From Thermohahella caldifontis (GTDB lineage: Bacteria; Pseudomonadota; Gammaproteobacteria; Pseudomonadales; Oleiphilaceae), in contig NZ_CP154858.1 of NCBI RefSeq assembly GCF_041153465.1, forward strand, positions 1,798,001 to 1,862,000: a stretch of 64,000 nucleotides of DNA, read 5' to 3'. The notes beneath the pieces were generated by a model. It did not search any database. It was not told where the DNA came from and worked only from the letters and a program-made list of their open reading frames with translations. This document shows positions 28,772-37,307 of this stretch, piece after piece; the first letter of the stretch is position 1, and each line of letters opens with the position of its first letter. The position numbers and the translations under genes were made by a program.

Positions 28772-28839
28772 CCGGGACAGCGATTCGTCATTCTGGTACA
28801 CTGAAATACCCAACAAATTCAGACGGGTATTCGTTTCTC

Positions 28840-29295
28840 ATGGCTGATGTTTACATCCTGTACGGCAGTGTCTATGGTTCGGCGCGCGACGCAGCGGAAC
28901 AACTGGCACAGCACCTGCAATCCCGGGGCATTGATGCACAGCTTCTGACCACCGTGGACACGTCCACGCTGGAAAGCTCGGAGGCCCCGATCGTCATTGT
29001 CACTTCCACCACGGGCGCGGGCGACATCCCGGACAACCTGATGCCGTTTTATGCCTGGCTCCAGTCTTCCCCGAACATCTACCAGCGCCCCTACGCCCTG
29101 GCCGTTCTGGGTGACAGCAGCTACTTTGACACCTTCTGCGGCGCCGGTGAAAAGCTCAGGGCGGCACTGGACGACCTGGGTGCCCGTGAACTCGTGCCCA
29201 TGCTGCAGGTGGACGCGCTGGAACATGCCGACCCGGTACCGCCGGTGCTGGCCTGGGCCGACGCACTGACCGCACAACTGGGTTTGTCAGCCTGA
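28840..29295 (+). CDS. Flavodoxin-family protein (MioC-like)
   Basis: 151-residue flavodoxin domain. The phosphate-binding loop of FMN is YGSVYGSARDAAE at residues 8-20; STTGAGDIPDN and LGDSSYFDTFCGAGEKL are the other two flavin loops. Closest in layout to MioC and the flavodoxin domain of sulfite reductase. It probably carries electrons in the cytoplasm; its partner is not visible. A TACACT hexamer 40 bases upstream may be its -10. Confidence 0.88.
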   Translation: MADVYILYGSVYGSARDAAEQLAQHLQSRGIDAQLLTTVDTSTLESSEAPIVIVTSTTGAGDIPDNLMPFYAWLQSSPNIYQRPYALAVLGDSSYFDTFCGAGEKLRAALDDLGARELVPMLQVDALEHADPVPPVLAWADALTAQLGLSA

Positions 29296-29349
29296 CCGGG
29301 CTGGGCTACAGTACACTCTGGACTGAATCACACAAGGAGCCGGCAACAC

Positions 29350-30273
29350 ATGGAACTTTCAACTCTCGTACTGGGACTCATCGTCGTCATTGCCGTGGTC
29401 GTGGTGGCCAAGGGCGTGGTCGTGGTCCATCAGGGCTACGAATATACGGTCGAACACTTCGGCAAGTACACCCATACACTCGGGCCGGGCCTGCACTTCA
29501 TCATGCCCTTTGTGAAGCGCATCGGCGCCAAGGTCAACATGATGGAAACGGTGCTCGACATTCCGGCACAGGAAGTCATCTCGAAGGACAACGCCACCAT
29601 CATGGTGGATGGCGTCTGCTTCTTTCAGGTGGTGGATGCAGCCAAGTCCGCCTATGAGGTCAATGACCTGTACCGGGCCATCCAGAATCTGGTGATGACC
29701 AACCTGAGGACCGTCATGGGTTCGCTGGAGCTGGATCAGATGCTTTCGGAACGGGATACCATCAACGCCAAGCTGATGAGCGTGGTGGATCACGCCACGG
29801 ATTCCTGGGGTGTCAAGATCACCCGTGTGGAAATCAAGGACATCCGCCCACCCCAGTCCATTACGGAAGCCATGTCCAAGCAGATGACCGCCGAGCGGGA
29901 AAAGCGGGCCCAGATTCTGGAAGCCGAAGGCTTGCGGCAGTCCGAGATCCTGAAGGCTGACGGCGAGAAGCAGGCGGCCATTCTCGAAGCGGAAGGCAAG
30001 CGGGAGGCGGCCTTCAAGGAAGCCGAAGCCCGCGAACGTCTGGCCGAGGCCGAGGCCAAGGCTACCCACATGGTGTCCCAGGCCATTGCCAAGGGCGATC
30101 TGAACGCCATCAACTACTTCGTGGCCCAGAAGTATGTGGAGGCACTGAAGGATATCGCCAGCGCCCCCAACGAGAAAGTGGTGTTCTTCCCCGTCGAGGC
30201 CTCCAAGGTCATGGGCGCCTTGGGCGGGATCGAGGAGCTGGTCAATTCCGTGCGCGGGAAGGACCGCTCATGA
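29350..30273 (+). CDS. SPFH/band 7 membrane protease-associated protein (QmcA-like)
   Basis: 307-residue stomatin/prohibitin-type protein. An N-terminal membrane helix (LVLGLIVVIAVVVVAKGVVVV) leads into the SPFH domain (GYEYTVEHFGKYTHTLGPGLHFIMPFV), then a long Ala/Glu/Lys coiled coil (about residues 180-250) that drives ring assembly. Ribosome site AAGGAG precedes the ATG. The next gene, encoding an NfeD protein, starts inside its stop codon (ATGA). The SPFH-NfeD pair is a conserved membrane-microdomain module linked to FtsH-type quality control. Confidence 0.94.
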   Translation: MELSTLVLGLIVVIAVVVVAKGVVVVHQGYEYTVEHFGKYTHTLGPGLHFIMPFVKRIGAKVNMMETVLDIPAQEVISKDNATIMVDGVCFFQVVDAAKSAYEVNDLYRAIQNLVMTNLRTVMGSLELDQMLSERDTINAKLMSVVDHATDSWGVKITRVEIKDIRPPQSITEAMSKQMTAEREKRAQILEAEGLRQSEILKADGEKQAAILEAEGKREAAFKEAEARERLAEAEAKATHMVSQAIAKGDLNAINYFVAQKYVEALKDIASAPNEKVVFFPVEASKVMGALGGIEELVNSVRGKDRS

Positions 30274-30740
30274 CAGTGGAAATGCTGCTCGAAGGGCTCA
30301 CCCGGTGGGAGTGGTGGGCCATAGCCGGCATCATCCTGCTTGTGGCCGAAGCCTTTTCCTCAACCGAATTTATGGTCTGGATCGGCCTCGCCGCGCTGAC
30401 ACTGGCGCTGATTGCTGCCAGTGTCGAGCCCCGCTGGGAAGTCAATCTGGTCCTCTTCTCCGGCCTGTCCTTCGTGTACACGCTCCTGGGCCGGCGCTAC
30501 TGGCGCAAGGTGGGCAAGCACACCGACGATCCCACGCTCAATCATCGCAGCCTTGCCCTTGTTGGCCGCGTCTGCACGGTGGCAGAACGGGTGACGGAAG
30601 CCGAAGGGCGGGTGCGCGTGGGGGATACCACCTGGTCCGCGGTGGCTGCGCCGGGGAAGGGCCCCTTCGAACCGGGCACGGAAGTCCGGGTGATCGCTGC
30701 ACGCGGCACCCTGCTGATCGTGGACGACAAGCCGGCCTGA
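30270..30740 (+). CDS. NfeD-family membrane protein
   Basis: 156-residue protein with two or three N-terminal helices (WWAIAGIILLVAEAFSSTEFMVWIGLAALTLALIAA) and a C-terminal OB-fold (LVGRVCTVAERVTEAEGRVRVGDTTWSAVAAPGKGPFEPGTEVRVIAARGTLLIV). This is the short, protease-less NfeD form, which normally teams with the SPFH partner encoded just before it. Confidence 0.92.
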   Translation: MTVEMLLEGLTRWEWWAIAGIILLVAEAFSSTEFMVWIGLAALTLALIAASVEPRWEVNLVLFSGLSFVYTLLGRRYWRKVGKHTDDPTLNHRSLALVGRVCTVAERVTEAEGRVRVGDTTWSAVAAPGKGPFEPGTEVRVIAARGTLLIVDDKPA

Positions 30741-30780
30741 ACACGGACCGGCCAGCCCGGCCGGAATTCACAAATTTTGA

Positions 30781-30836
30781 CACGCCATCACTGGCGTGAC
30801 AGGTCAGTCACCTCTATTCTTGATAACGACCTGTCA
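30781..30836. repeat. Pair of inverted repeats before the EAL gene
   Basis: Perfect 7-base arms CACGCCA/TGGCGTG around 4 bases (30781-30798), overlapping the end of a TTGACA hexamer, and 9-base arms TGACAGGTC (30797-30805) and GACCTGTCA (30828-30836) 22 bases apart. They fill the 118-base gap before the phosphodiesterase gene and could be operators or RNA structure. Confidence 0.45.
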
Positions 30837-30858
30837 TGTCTGAAGGAGGCTGCACCGC

Positions 30859-33483
30859 GTGCGGCAAAGGGTACATTGGAGCGTCCTGCTGATCCTGCTG
30901 CTGAGCGCATCCTTTCCGGGATTCGCTGCACACAGTACGCCCGGCACATTACCATACACACAGAACGTTATCGATGACACGCCGTACCAGATGCCGGAGG
31001 TGGCCTATGTGGCCGATGCGGGCAACCGTCTGACGGCAGAGGGGATTGCGACGGGAGATCAGCACGTCCTCTGGCAGCAGGTGCCGGCGGCCCGGACAAG
31101 CTTTGGCTACACATCCACCCCCTACTGGTTCCGTCTGGATGTGCACAATCCGTTCGATCAGCCCCAGGAACGCTTTCTGGTGCTGCCACTGCCCTACATG
31201 GATGACATCCGGATCTGGGAGCTTGCCGGCGACCGGATTCTGAATGCCGTGCAGCTGGGAGAAAATCTGCCTTATCACCAGCGGCTCGTGGATCACCCCT
31301 GGTACATCCTGCCGGTGACACTCGCGCCCGGATCAAGCCGGACCTGGCTCTTCCGCCTGCAGACCCAGGGGTCCATCGAATTCCCGCTGGGCATCTGGAA
31401 ACCTAAGGCCTTCTTTGAAGAGCAGGTCGCCTACCAGCAAGGCCTGGGCCTGTTTTATGGAGCCATGCTGCTGGGACTGGTCCTGATCTTGCTGCTCTGG
31501 CTCAGGCTCCGGCGCAGCCTTTACGGTTTCTACGCCCTGTTCTCCGCCAGCGCGCTGGTTCTGATGGCTGCCCAGCATGGCACCACGTTCCGTTATCTCT
31601 GGCCCGATCATCCGCACTGGCAGAACCGGGTGCTGTTCCTGGGTATCCCGCTGTGCACACTGGGCGCACTGGAATTCAGCCGACGATTCCTGCGTCTGGA
31701 CAAGATCTCCCCGATTCTGAACCAGATGCTGAAGATCCTCAGCATTCTGGTACTTGTCCATATTGCCCTCCTGCCCTGGCTGCCCTCATCCTGGGCAAAC
31801 CGTGAAGCCCTGTTGCTGGGCATGGTCACGGCCCTGATGCTGCTGATTGCCGGCCCGATTGCGCTGGTTCACCGTCAGCCCGGCGCGCTGTACTTCAATA
31901 TCGGCTGGTTCTTTCTCGAACTGGGCGTGCTCATCAGCGGCCTGCAGAAGTTCACCCTGCTGCCTGCCACGCACTTCACCATCAACGCCATTCTGTATGG
32001 CCTCGCGGCGCAAACCGCTTTTCTGACCTTTGGCCTGGTCGACCGGATCTATCATGAGCGCACGCGACGGATTCAGGCGGAAAAGGCCAGAAGGCAACTT
32101 GAGGCAGAGCGCGCGGATGATGCCGCCCGCCATCTGGCGGATGCCACCCATGATCCCGTCACGGGCCTGCCGAACCGCACCTTCCTTGAAAACCATCTCC
32201 GGACGCGCCTGAGGCAGGGCCAACCCCTTGGTCTGCTCATGATCCGGCTGGAGCGTTTCCGTGACATTGACCGAACCCTGGGACAGGTGCACGCAGATAC
32301 CGTCATCAGGCTGGCAGCCGAACGACTGGCCCTGCACCTCAGGGGCTTCGCCGACGCACAGTTGATTGAGGAAAGCACCCAGGCCCAGGCAGCCCGGGTC
32401 AACGGTTCCACTTTTGCCGTGGTCTTCAGCCCGGAAATCCTCTCCGACATCCGGCTCCATGCCCTGCCGCTGCTGGAGGCCATGCGTGACAAGCTCGACT
32501 ATCAGGGCATGCCGCTGGATCTTGATCCCCGCATGGGTGTTGCGCTGGCACCTGATCATGCCGACGATGCCACCGGACTGATCCGTCGCGGACTCATCGC
32601 CCTGGACATGACCCACCGGCACACTCAGCCCGTCTGCATCTATGATCCGCTGCAGGATCCATACAGCTCGCGCCGCCTGACTCTGCTCAGCGAGCTGGAA
32701 GATGCCATTCATACCGGGCAGCTGCAGCTGCATCTTCAGCCACAGCTCTCGCTTCACGAAGGCCGGATCGAAGCCTTTGAAGCGCTGGTGCGCTGGCTGC
32801 ACCCTGTCCACGGTCAGATTCCCCCCATGGAATTCATCCGGCTGGCCGAGGACACGGGCCTGATCCACCCACTCACCCGCTGGGTGATCCGGGAGGCCAT
32901 CCGCCTGCTGGGTCAGCTGGAACTTGATGGCTATCCGAATACCCGTATCGCAGTCAACATTTCGGCGGAAGACCTGATCCAGCCGGACTTTGCGGCGGAT
33001 GTGCTGGCCTGCCTCGCGGATGCGGACGTGCCCTGCAGTCGCCTCACCCTGGAAATTACGGAAACGGCGGCCATGCGTCATCCCGAGGATGCCATTGAGA
33101 TCCTTCGGGAGCTGGCCTCGGCAGGCGTTAGTCTGTCCCTGGACGACTATGGCGCAGGCTATTCCTCCCTGCTGCAGATCAAGCGTCTGCCACTGCATGA
33201 GATCAAGATTGACCGCTCCCTGATTGCAGACATCACCCAGACGCCGGAAACGCGCCTGATCGTGGAAACCACCCTGAACATGTGTCACAGTCTGGGCTAT
33301 CAGGTCGTGGCCGAGGGCATCGAGGATGAAGACACCCTGGCGCTGCTCGCCGAGCTCAGATGCGATCTGGCACAGGGCTATCATATTGCCCGCCCCATGC
33401 CCTATCCATTCCTGATCCCCTGGCTCAGAGAGTTCGAGGGGGCTCAGCCAGGCCCAGCGGACGCGTCTGTCCGATTGCCATGA
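30859..33483 (+). CDS. 7TM-DISM sensor cyclic di-GMP phosphodiesterase (EAL with degenerate GGDEF)
   Basis: 874 residues. Signal peptide, then a periplasmic 7TMR-DISM extracellular domain (about 30-180), seven membrane helices (about 190-390), a short coiled coil, a GGDEF-like domain and a C-terminal EAL domain. The GGDEF site is NGSTF (residues 515-519), so cyclase activity is not expected. The EAL domain is intact: EAL at 641-643, NISAEDL, LEITETA, DDYGAGYSS, KIDRSL and VAEGIED. The GTG start follows GGAGG at 9 bases. It should break down cyclic di-GMP in response to an external, perhaps carbohydrate-like, signal. Its 3' end overlaps the convergent MBL gene by 59 bases. Confidence 0.92.
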   Translation: MRQRVHWSVLLILLLSASFPGFAAHSTPGTLPYTQNVIDDTPYQMPEVAYVADAGNRLTAEGIATGDQHVLWQQVPAARTSFGYTSTPYWFRLDVHNPFDQPQERFLVLPLPYMDDIRIWELAGDRILNAVQLGENLPYHQRLVDHPWYILPVTLAPGSSRTWLFRLQTQGSIEFPLGIWKPKAFFEEQVAYQQGLGLFYGAMLLGLVLILLLWLRLRRSLYGFYALFSASALVLMAAQHGTTFRYLWPDHPHWQNRVLFLGIPLCTLGALEFSRRFLRLDKISPILNQMLKILSILVLVHIALLPWLPSSWANREALLLGMVTALMLLIAGPIALVHRQPGALYFNIGWFFLELGVLISGLQKFTLLPATHFTINAILYGLAAQTAFLTFGLVDRIYHERTRRIQAEKARRQLEAERADDAARHLADATHDPVTGLPNRTFLENHLRTRLRQGQPLGLLMIRLERFRDIDRTLGQVHADTVIRLAAERLALHLRGFADAQLIEESTQAQAARVNGSTFAVVFSPEILSDIRLHALPLLEAMRDKLDYQGMPLDLDPRMGVALAPDHADDATGLIRRGLIALDMTHRHTQPVCIYDPLQDPYSSRRLTLLSELEDAIHTGQLQLHLQPQLSLHEGRIEAFEALVRWLHPVHGQIPPMEFIRLAEDTGLIHPLTRWVIREAIRLLGQLELDGYPNTRIAVNISAEDLIQPDFAADVLACLADADVPCSRLTLEITETAAMRHPEDAIEILRELASAGVSLSLDDYGAGYSSLLQIKRLPLHEIKIDRSLIADITQTPETRLIVETTLNMCHSLGYQVVAEGIEDEDTLALLAELRCDLAQGYHIARPMPYPFLIPWLREFEGAQPGPADASVRLP

Positions 33484-34441
33484 CCACCGGTGCAGCCCGG
33501 CCGGCGGCGGCCAGAAAGCGCTCCCGGGGTTCCCAGAAAGGCTCCGTGGTCAGGCGAAGCGTGCCCCAGTGCATGGCAACCGCCTCGCGCGCACCAAAGC
33601 GATCCGCCACCTGACGCGCCTCTTCCGGAGTCATGTGTACCCGCGCAAACACTTCCGGCGGCCCATAGGCACCAGCCGGAACCAGCGCCACATCGGCACC
33701 GCCGAGCAGCTCCGCTGTCCGGTCAAAGCAGTCAGAGTCACCGCTGTCGCCGGCAAAGAAGAGCCGGCCGGCATCGCTTTCCACAAAAAAGCCACCCCAC
33801 AGGGCTCGGTCCTGATCCCAGGCACTGCGTCCGGAGAAATGACAGGCCGGCGTCAGGGTGATGAGCACATCCCCCAGCTCCACGCATTGAAGCCAGTCCA
33901 GCTCGATCACTTCACGTGCACCCAGCCCGCGCAGACTTCGCCCCGTCCCCAGCGTGGTCACGATGGTGACCGGTCTTTTGCCGCACAGCGTACGAATGCT
34001 CGTCCGATCCAGGTGGTCATAATGGTTATGGGAGATGAGCAACACATCCGGATCCAGATCCGCCGCAACCAGCGGCTGAGGCACCAATCGCCTTGGTCCC
34101 GCAAAGGGTACCGGTGAAGCCCTTTCCCCCAGAAAGGGATCCGTCAGCAGGTTGGTGCCGGGCAGGCGGATGTAAAAACAGGCCTGCCCCAGCCAGGTCA
34201 GCGTGGGAGGGGGTGTCAGCCGCAGTGCCGCCAACGCCTGATCGCGGGACCAGACATGCCCGGGCAGCAGATTCTCCAGCGGGCGATTGCCCTCCCGTGC
34301 CAGTGTCCAGAGCACCTTGCGCATGGCCGCCGAGCCCCGACCGTCCGGATGGGGCGAAGGCGGATTGCGGAACCGCCCCACGCCATGGTGGTGGCGGTCC
34401 CGCCAGGGATGATGATCCACACGCTCGAAAATGCGTGTCAC
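33425..34441 (-). CDS. MBL-fold metallo-hydrolase (UlaG/NAPE-PLD-like)
   Basis: 338-residue metallo-beta-lactamase-fold enzyme. The metal motif is SHNHYDHLD, with further ligands in TPACHFSGR, FFAGDSGDSD and AMHWGTLRLT. The last pattern and the DPFLGERASP segment fit the NAPE-PLD/UlaG branch that cuts phosphodiester or lactone substrates. It starts with GTG overlapping the stop of tesB (GTGA), so the two are in one operon and may both act on acyl lipids. No signal peptide. Confidence 0.87.
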   Translation of the reverse strand: MTRIFERVDHHPWRDRHHHGVGRFRNPPSPHPDGRGSAAMRKVLWTLAREGNRPLENLLPGHVWSRDQALAALRLTPPPTLTWLGQACFYIRLPGTNLLTDPFLGERASPVPFAGPRRLVPQPLVAADLDPDVLLISHNHYDHLDRTSIRTLCGKRPVTIVTTLGTGRSLRGLGAREVIELDWLQCVELGDVLITLTPACHFSGRSAWDQDRALWGGFFVESDAGRLFFAGDSGDSDCFDRTAELLGGADVALVPAGAYGPPEVFARVHMTPEEARQVADRFGAREAVAMHWGTLRLTTEPFWEPRERFLAAAGRAAPVVMAIGQTRPLGLAEPPRTL

Positions 34442-35307
34442 GCCCAGTCCTTGCGCCGGCGGATCAGGGCTTCCTGTGCCGTGGACGCGACCAGAACCCC
34501 GTCACGGGTAAAGATCTGGCCCCGGTTCATGCCCCGGCCGCCCGAGGCAGACGGGCTGTCCATGCTGTACAGCAGCCAGTCGTCCGCCCGGAAGGGCCGG
34601 TGGAACCAGACCGCGTGATCCAGACTCGCCACCTGCATGTCCTTCTGCATGAAGGTCACGGCATGGGGCTGGAGGCTCGTGCCCAGCAGACCGAAATCGG
34701 ACGCGTACGCCAGTACGCAGTGATGCCAGCGAATGGCGTCCGGCAGCCGGCTGACCGCCCGGAACCAGTTGTGCTTGACGGGCGGCATGGGCTCCGGCTT
34801 CAGATAGTTGACCGGATTGACCGGGCGAATCTCGATGGGCCGGTCACAGGTAAATTGCTCGCGAATGCGCTCGGGAATCAGATCCCTGAACTTCCGACGC
34901 ATTTCCAGCTCGGAAACCAGACCTTCCGGACCGGCCACCTCCGGCATCTCAGCCTGATGCTCAAAGCCCTCTTCTTCGGTCTGGAAGGACGCCATGAGCG
35001 CCAGGATTTCCTTGTTGTGCTGACGGGCGATTACCCGGCGCACGGAGAAGGAGCGGCCATCCCGCACCTCGGTCACTTCATAGAAAATGGGGTGGTGAGG
35101 ATCACCCGGACGCAGGAAGTAGGCATGGAGACTATGCGCCGTGCGGTCCTCCGCGACGGTGTTGTACGCCGCCATCAATGCCTGGGACACGACCTGTCCG
35201 CCAAATACGTTGCGGAATCCCAGATCCTGGCTTTCGCCCTGAAAAAGGCATTCATCCAGAGGTTTCAGTTCAAGCAGGGACAACAATTGCTGAACCACAT
35301 CCGTCAT
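34438..35307 (-). CDS. tesB: Acyl-CoA thioesterase II
   Basis: 289-residue double hot-dog thioesterase. Family landmarks: FQGESQDLGFRNVFGGQVVSQAL near the N-terminus, HSLHAYFLRPGDP, and the C-terminal half with LDHAVWFHRPFRADDWLLY (catalytic Asp) and RGMNRGQIFTRDGVLVAST. It hydrolyses medium and long acyl-CoA. The ATG at 35307 follows AGGAGA; a longer frame upstream has no ribosome site. Followed by the overlapping MBL hydrolase gene. Confidence 0.95.
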   Translation of the reverse strand: MTDVVQQLLSLLELKPLDECLFQGESQDLGFRNVFGGQVVSQALMAAYNTVAEDRTAHSLHAYFLRPGDPHHPIFYEVTEVRDGRSFSVRRVIARQHNKEILALMASFQTEEEGFEHQAEMPEVAGPEGLVSELEMRRKFRDLIPERIREQFTCDRPIEIRPVNPVNYLKPEPMPPVKHNWFRAVSRLPDAIRWHHCVLAYASDFGLLGTSLQPHAVTFMQKDMQVASLDHAVWFHRPFRADDWLLYSMDSPSASGGRGMNRGQIFTRDGVLVASTAQEALIRRRKDWA

Positions 35308-35437
35308 GGGGCATTCTCCTGTCATTTGAGTGTTGGCCCAATGCTGCCAGCCCGCCGGCCAAAGTGCAATGGCGTAAATCACCTCATGAACCGGTCATTC
35401 CGGCCAAAGGTAACAAATCGCATTAACCACCAGATAT

Positions 35438-35467
35438 TTGACTTTCAGGAGCAGTGAACCACAATAT
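35438..35467 (+). promoter_or_regulatory. Candidate promoter of the Cys-rich protein gene
   Basis: TTGACT (35438-35443) and CAATAT (35462-35467) with an 18-base spacer, 24 bases before the next start codon. The -10 match is only 4 of 6. Confidence 0.4.
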
Positions 35468-35490
35468 ATGGGCACACAAGGAGAGCCGCC

Positions 35491-35748
35491 ATGAAAAACG
35501 TGCTGGATAACCTGCCCCACGCCTTTACCCACACCTGCCCGGAATGCGAGCGCCCGGCCCGCTGTGATCTGGAAGCCGGGAAGTCCGTCTGCTGGTGTTT
35601 CAGCCTGCCCGCCTCGGGCGACAACCGCTGGGCATTTTCGGAAGGCCAGCGCTGCCTGTGCCGCAGCTGCCTGCACAAGGCACTGGCCGCCCTGGCCACC
35701 CCGGCCGCTGTCAGTCAGCCGGCAGCGGCCAGCCCCGAAAGCCCCTGA
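35491..35748 (+). CDS. Cysteine-rich CWC-family protein
   Basis: 85-residue protein with eight cysteines, mostly arranged as CPEC, CDL, CWCF and CLCRSCL, the layout of the cysteine-rich CWC family. It probably binds zinc or another metal. Ribosome site AAGGAG. The Ala/Pro-rich last 15 residues look unstructured. Function is unknown; it lies between tesB and the rubredoxin genes. Confidence 0.8.
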   Translation: MKNVLDNLPHAFTHTCPECERPARCDLEAGKSVCWCFSLPASGDNRWAFSEGQRCLCRSCLHKALAALATPAAVSQPAAASPESP

Positions 35749-35766
35749 TAGCGGCCGGAAACCGGC

Positions 35767-36918
35767 TCAGCCTCCGGCAGCCAGTTGCCGGGTCAGCGCC
35801 ATCTTTTCGGCAACGGCGTCGCCGGTCAGGGCAAAGCCTTTCAGCTGCCCCTGCTCATCCTCAAAGCGGCAGACCAGACTACGGGGGCCTTGACTGGTCA
35901 CGACCCACTGCCCCGTCGTCCCGACGGGCGGTGGTGCCGTCACCACCGGACATGCCGGCGTCTTGACCACGACCGGCATGGGGCCGAATTGCACCGCCGT
36001 CGGCTGCCCGTTCAGCGTTTTCGCCAGCGCCCGGGCCGACATCATCAGAGGCTGCACGAACAGGCGTACCTGACCGTCAATTTCCGCACAATCCCCCAGC
36101 GCATAGACATCAGGTGCCGACGTGCGCAGGAAGGCATCCACCACGATTCCCCGGTTCACCGACAGACGTGCCTGCCGGGCCAGCGTGAGATCAGGCCTGA
36201 GGCCCACGGCAGAGATCACCCTGTCCACCGCCAGCACCCTGCCGTTGCCAAGTTCAGCCTCCACCCCGTCATCCCGGGGTGTCAGACGCTCCACCACGTC
36301 ACCCAGGTGAAAGTGTGCACCCGCCTCTTCGAGCGCCTCCTGAAGCGCCCGGCCCGCCTCCACCGGCACCAGCCCCGGCAACGGGGCTTCACAGGGCACC
36401 ACGACATCCACGCCGAATCCACCGGCCAGCAGGTCATTCGCCAGCTCGCTGCCAATGAGCCCCGCACCCATGATCAGCACCCGTCCACCCGGTCGGAGAC
36501 CCTGGCGAAACACCCGGTAATCCATCAGGCTGTTGATGTGAAAGACATGATCCGGCGCATCCGCCTCCACGGGCAGGCGAATAGGCGCCGCCCCCGAAGC
36601 CAGCACCAGGGTCCCCCAGTCCAGCGTCTCGCCGGTATCCAGCGTCAGCTGTCTGCGTCCGGTATCCAGTCCGGTCACGCGCGTCAGGGTACGCACGATG
36701 ACGCCCAGCTGATCGGCCATGTCCGCCGCCGAGGCCATGACCAGTCCGTCCGCATCCGTCCCCTTGGCAAAGCCGGTGGAGAGCATGGGCTTGGAGTAAC
36801 TGGCACCGTCGTCCCGGGTAATGAGCGTGACCGGCCGGGTCTTGTCCAGCTTGCGCAGTTCACGGGCCAGACCATATCCGGCCAGTCCGGTACCGATGAT
36901 GACCAGGGGTGTCGTCAT
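35767..36918 (-). CDS. Rubredoxin reductase (NAD(P)H, FAD)
   Basis: 383-residue two-dinucleotide-fold flavoprotein. The FAD-binding motif is IIGTGLAGYGLARELRKLD at the N-terminus, the NAD(P)H motif is RVLIMGAGLIGSELANDL near 145-165, and the second FAD motif is APDVYALGDCAEIDG near 270. The C-terminal domain fits the rubredoxin-reductase branch. The gene for rubredoxin ends 2 bases before its start, so the pair forms an electron chain from NAD(P)H to an alkane hydroxylase, oxygen reductase or other acceptor; no such partner is visible here. Confidence 0.92.
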   Translation of the reverse strand: MTTPLVIIGTGLAGYGLARELRKLDKTRPVTLITRDDGASYSKPMLSTGFAKGTDADGLVMASAADMADQLGVIVRTLTRVTGLDTGRRQLTLDTGETLDWGTLVLASGAAPIRLPVEADAPDHVFHINSLMDYRVFRQGLRPGGRVLIMGAGLIGSELANDLLAGGFGVDVVVPCEAPLPGLVPVEAGRALQEALEEAGAHFHLGDVVERLTPRDDGVEAELGNGRVLAVDRVISAVGLRPDLTLARQARLSVNRGIVVDAFLRTSAPDVYALGDCAEIDGQVRLFVQPLMMSARALAKTLNGQPTAVQFGPMPVVVKTPACPVVTAPPPVGTTGQWVVTSQGPRSLVCRFEDEQGQLKGFALTGDAVAEKMALTRQLAAGG

Positions 36919-36920
36919 GA

Positions 36921-37088
36921 TCAGGAAACCTCAATCATTTCAAAGTCTTCCTTGCCCACACCGCAGTCCGGACAGACCCAGTCATCCGGAATGTCTTCCC
37001 AGCGCGTCCCCGGCGCGATGCCTTCTTCCGGCAGCCCCAACGCCTCGTCATAAATGAACCCACAGACGACACATTGCCATTTGCGCAT
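36921..37088 (-). CDS. Rubredoxin
   Basis: 55-residue iron protein. The two CxxC knuckles are CVVCGFIYDEALG and CPDCGVGKEDFE, holding one iron. Typical spacer DIPDDWVCPDC. The start at 37088 (MRKWQCVVCG) follows GGGGAAG. The frame stays open much further upstream on this strand, but that part is antisense to other genes and not protein-like. Electron carrier paired with the reductase that follows. Confidence 0.95.
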   Translation of the reverse strand: MRKWQCVVCGFIYDEALGLPEEGIAPGTRWEDIPDDWVCPDCGVGKEDFEMIEVS

Positions 37089-37256
37089 GCTTTCTTCCCC
37101 TTGTTGAGAAATTTGCTGCACCATACCGCCACAAACGCCGGGAGGCAATCCCGCGGGCCATGCTGGCCGCGAAACATGAAATCCGACACGGCCCATCGCC
37201 CCCGACCAACCCATCCGGGTGCGGAAAAAGCCTATGCCAAAGCGCGAGGAACACGC

Positions 37257-37262
37257 TATAAT
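37257..37262 (+). promoter_or_regulatory. -10 element of the hpt promoter
   Basis: Perfect TATAAT 45 bases before hpt, followed by a GC-rich stretch. A weak -35 at best. The rest of the 219-base gap from rubredoxin shows no other clear signal. Confidence 0.45.
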
Positions 37263-37307
37263 CCCGCCCTTACCCTGATTCACCGCCGTCCGACCAGGTA
37301 GAGATTC

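Noticed and set aside
30820..30837. Possible Pho box (perfect CTGTCAT) before the EAL gene
   Set aside because: The upstream heptamer TTGATAA matches only 3 of 7 positions and there is no -10 at 10 bases.
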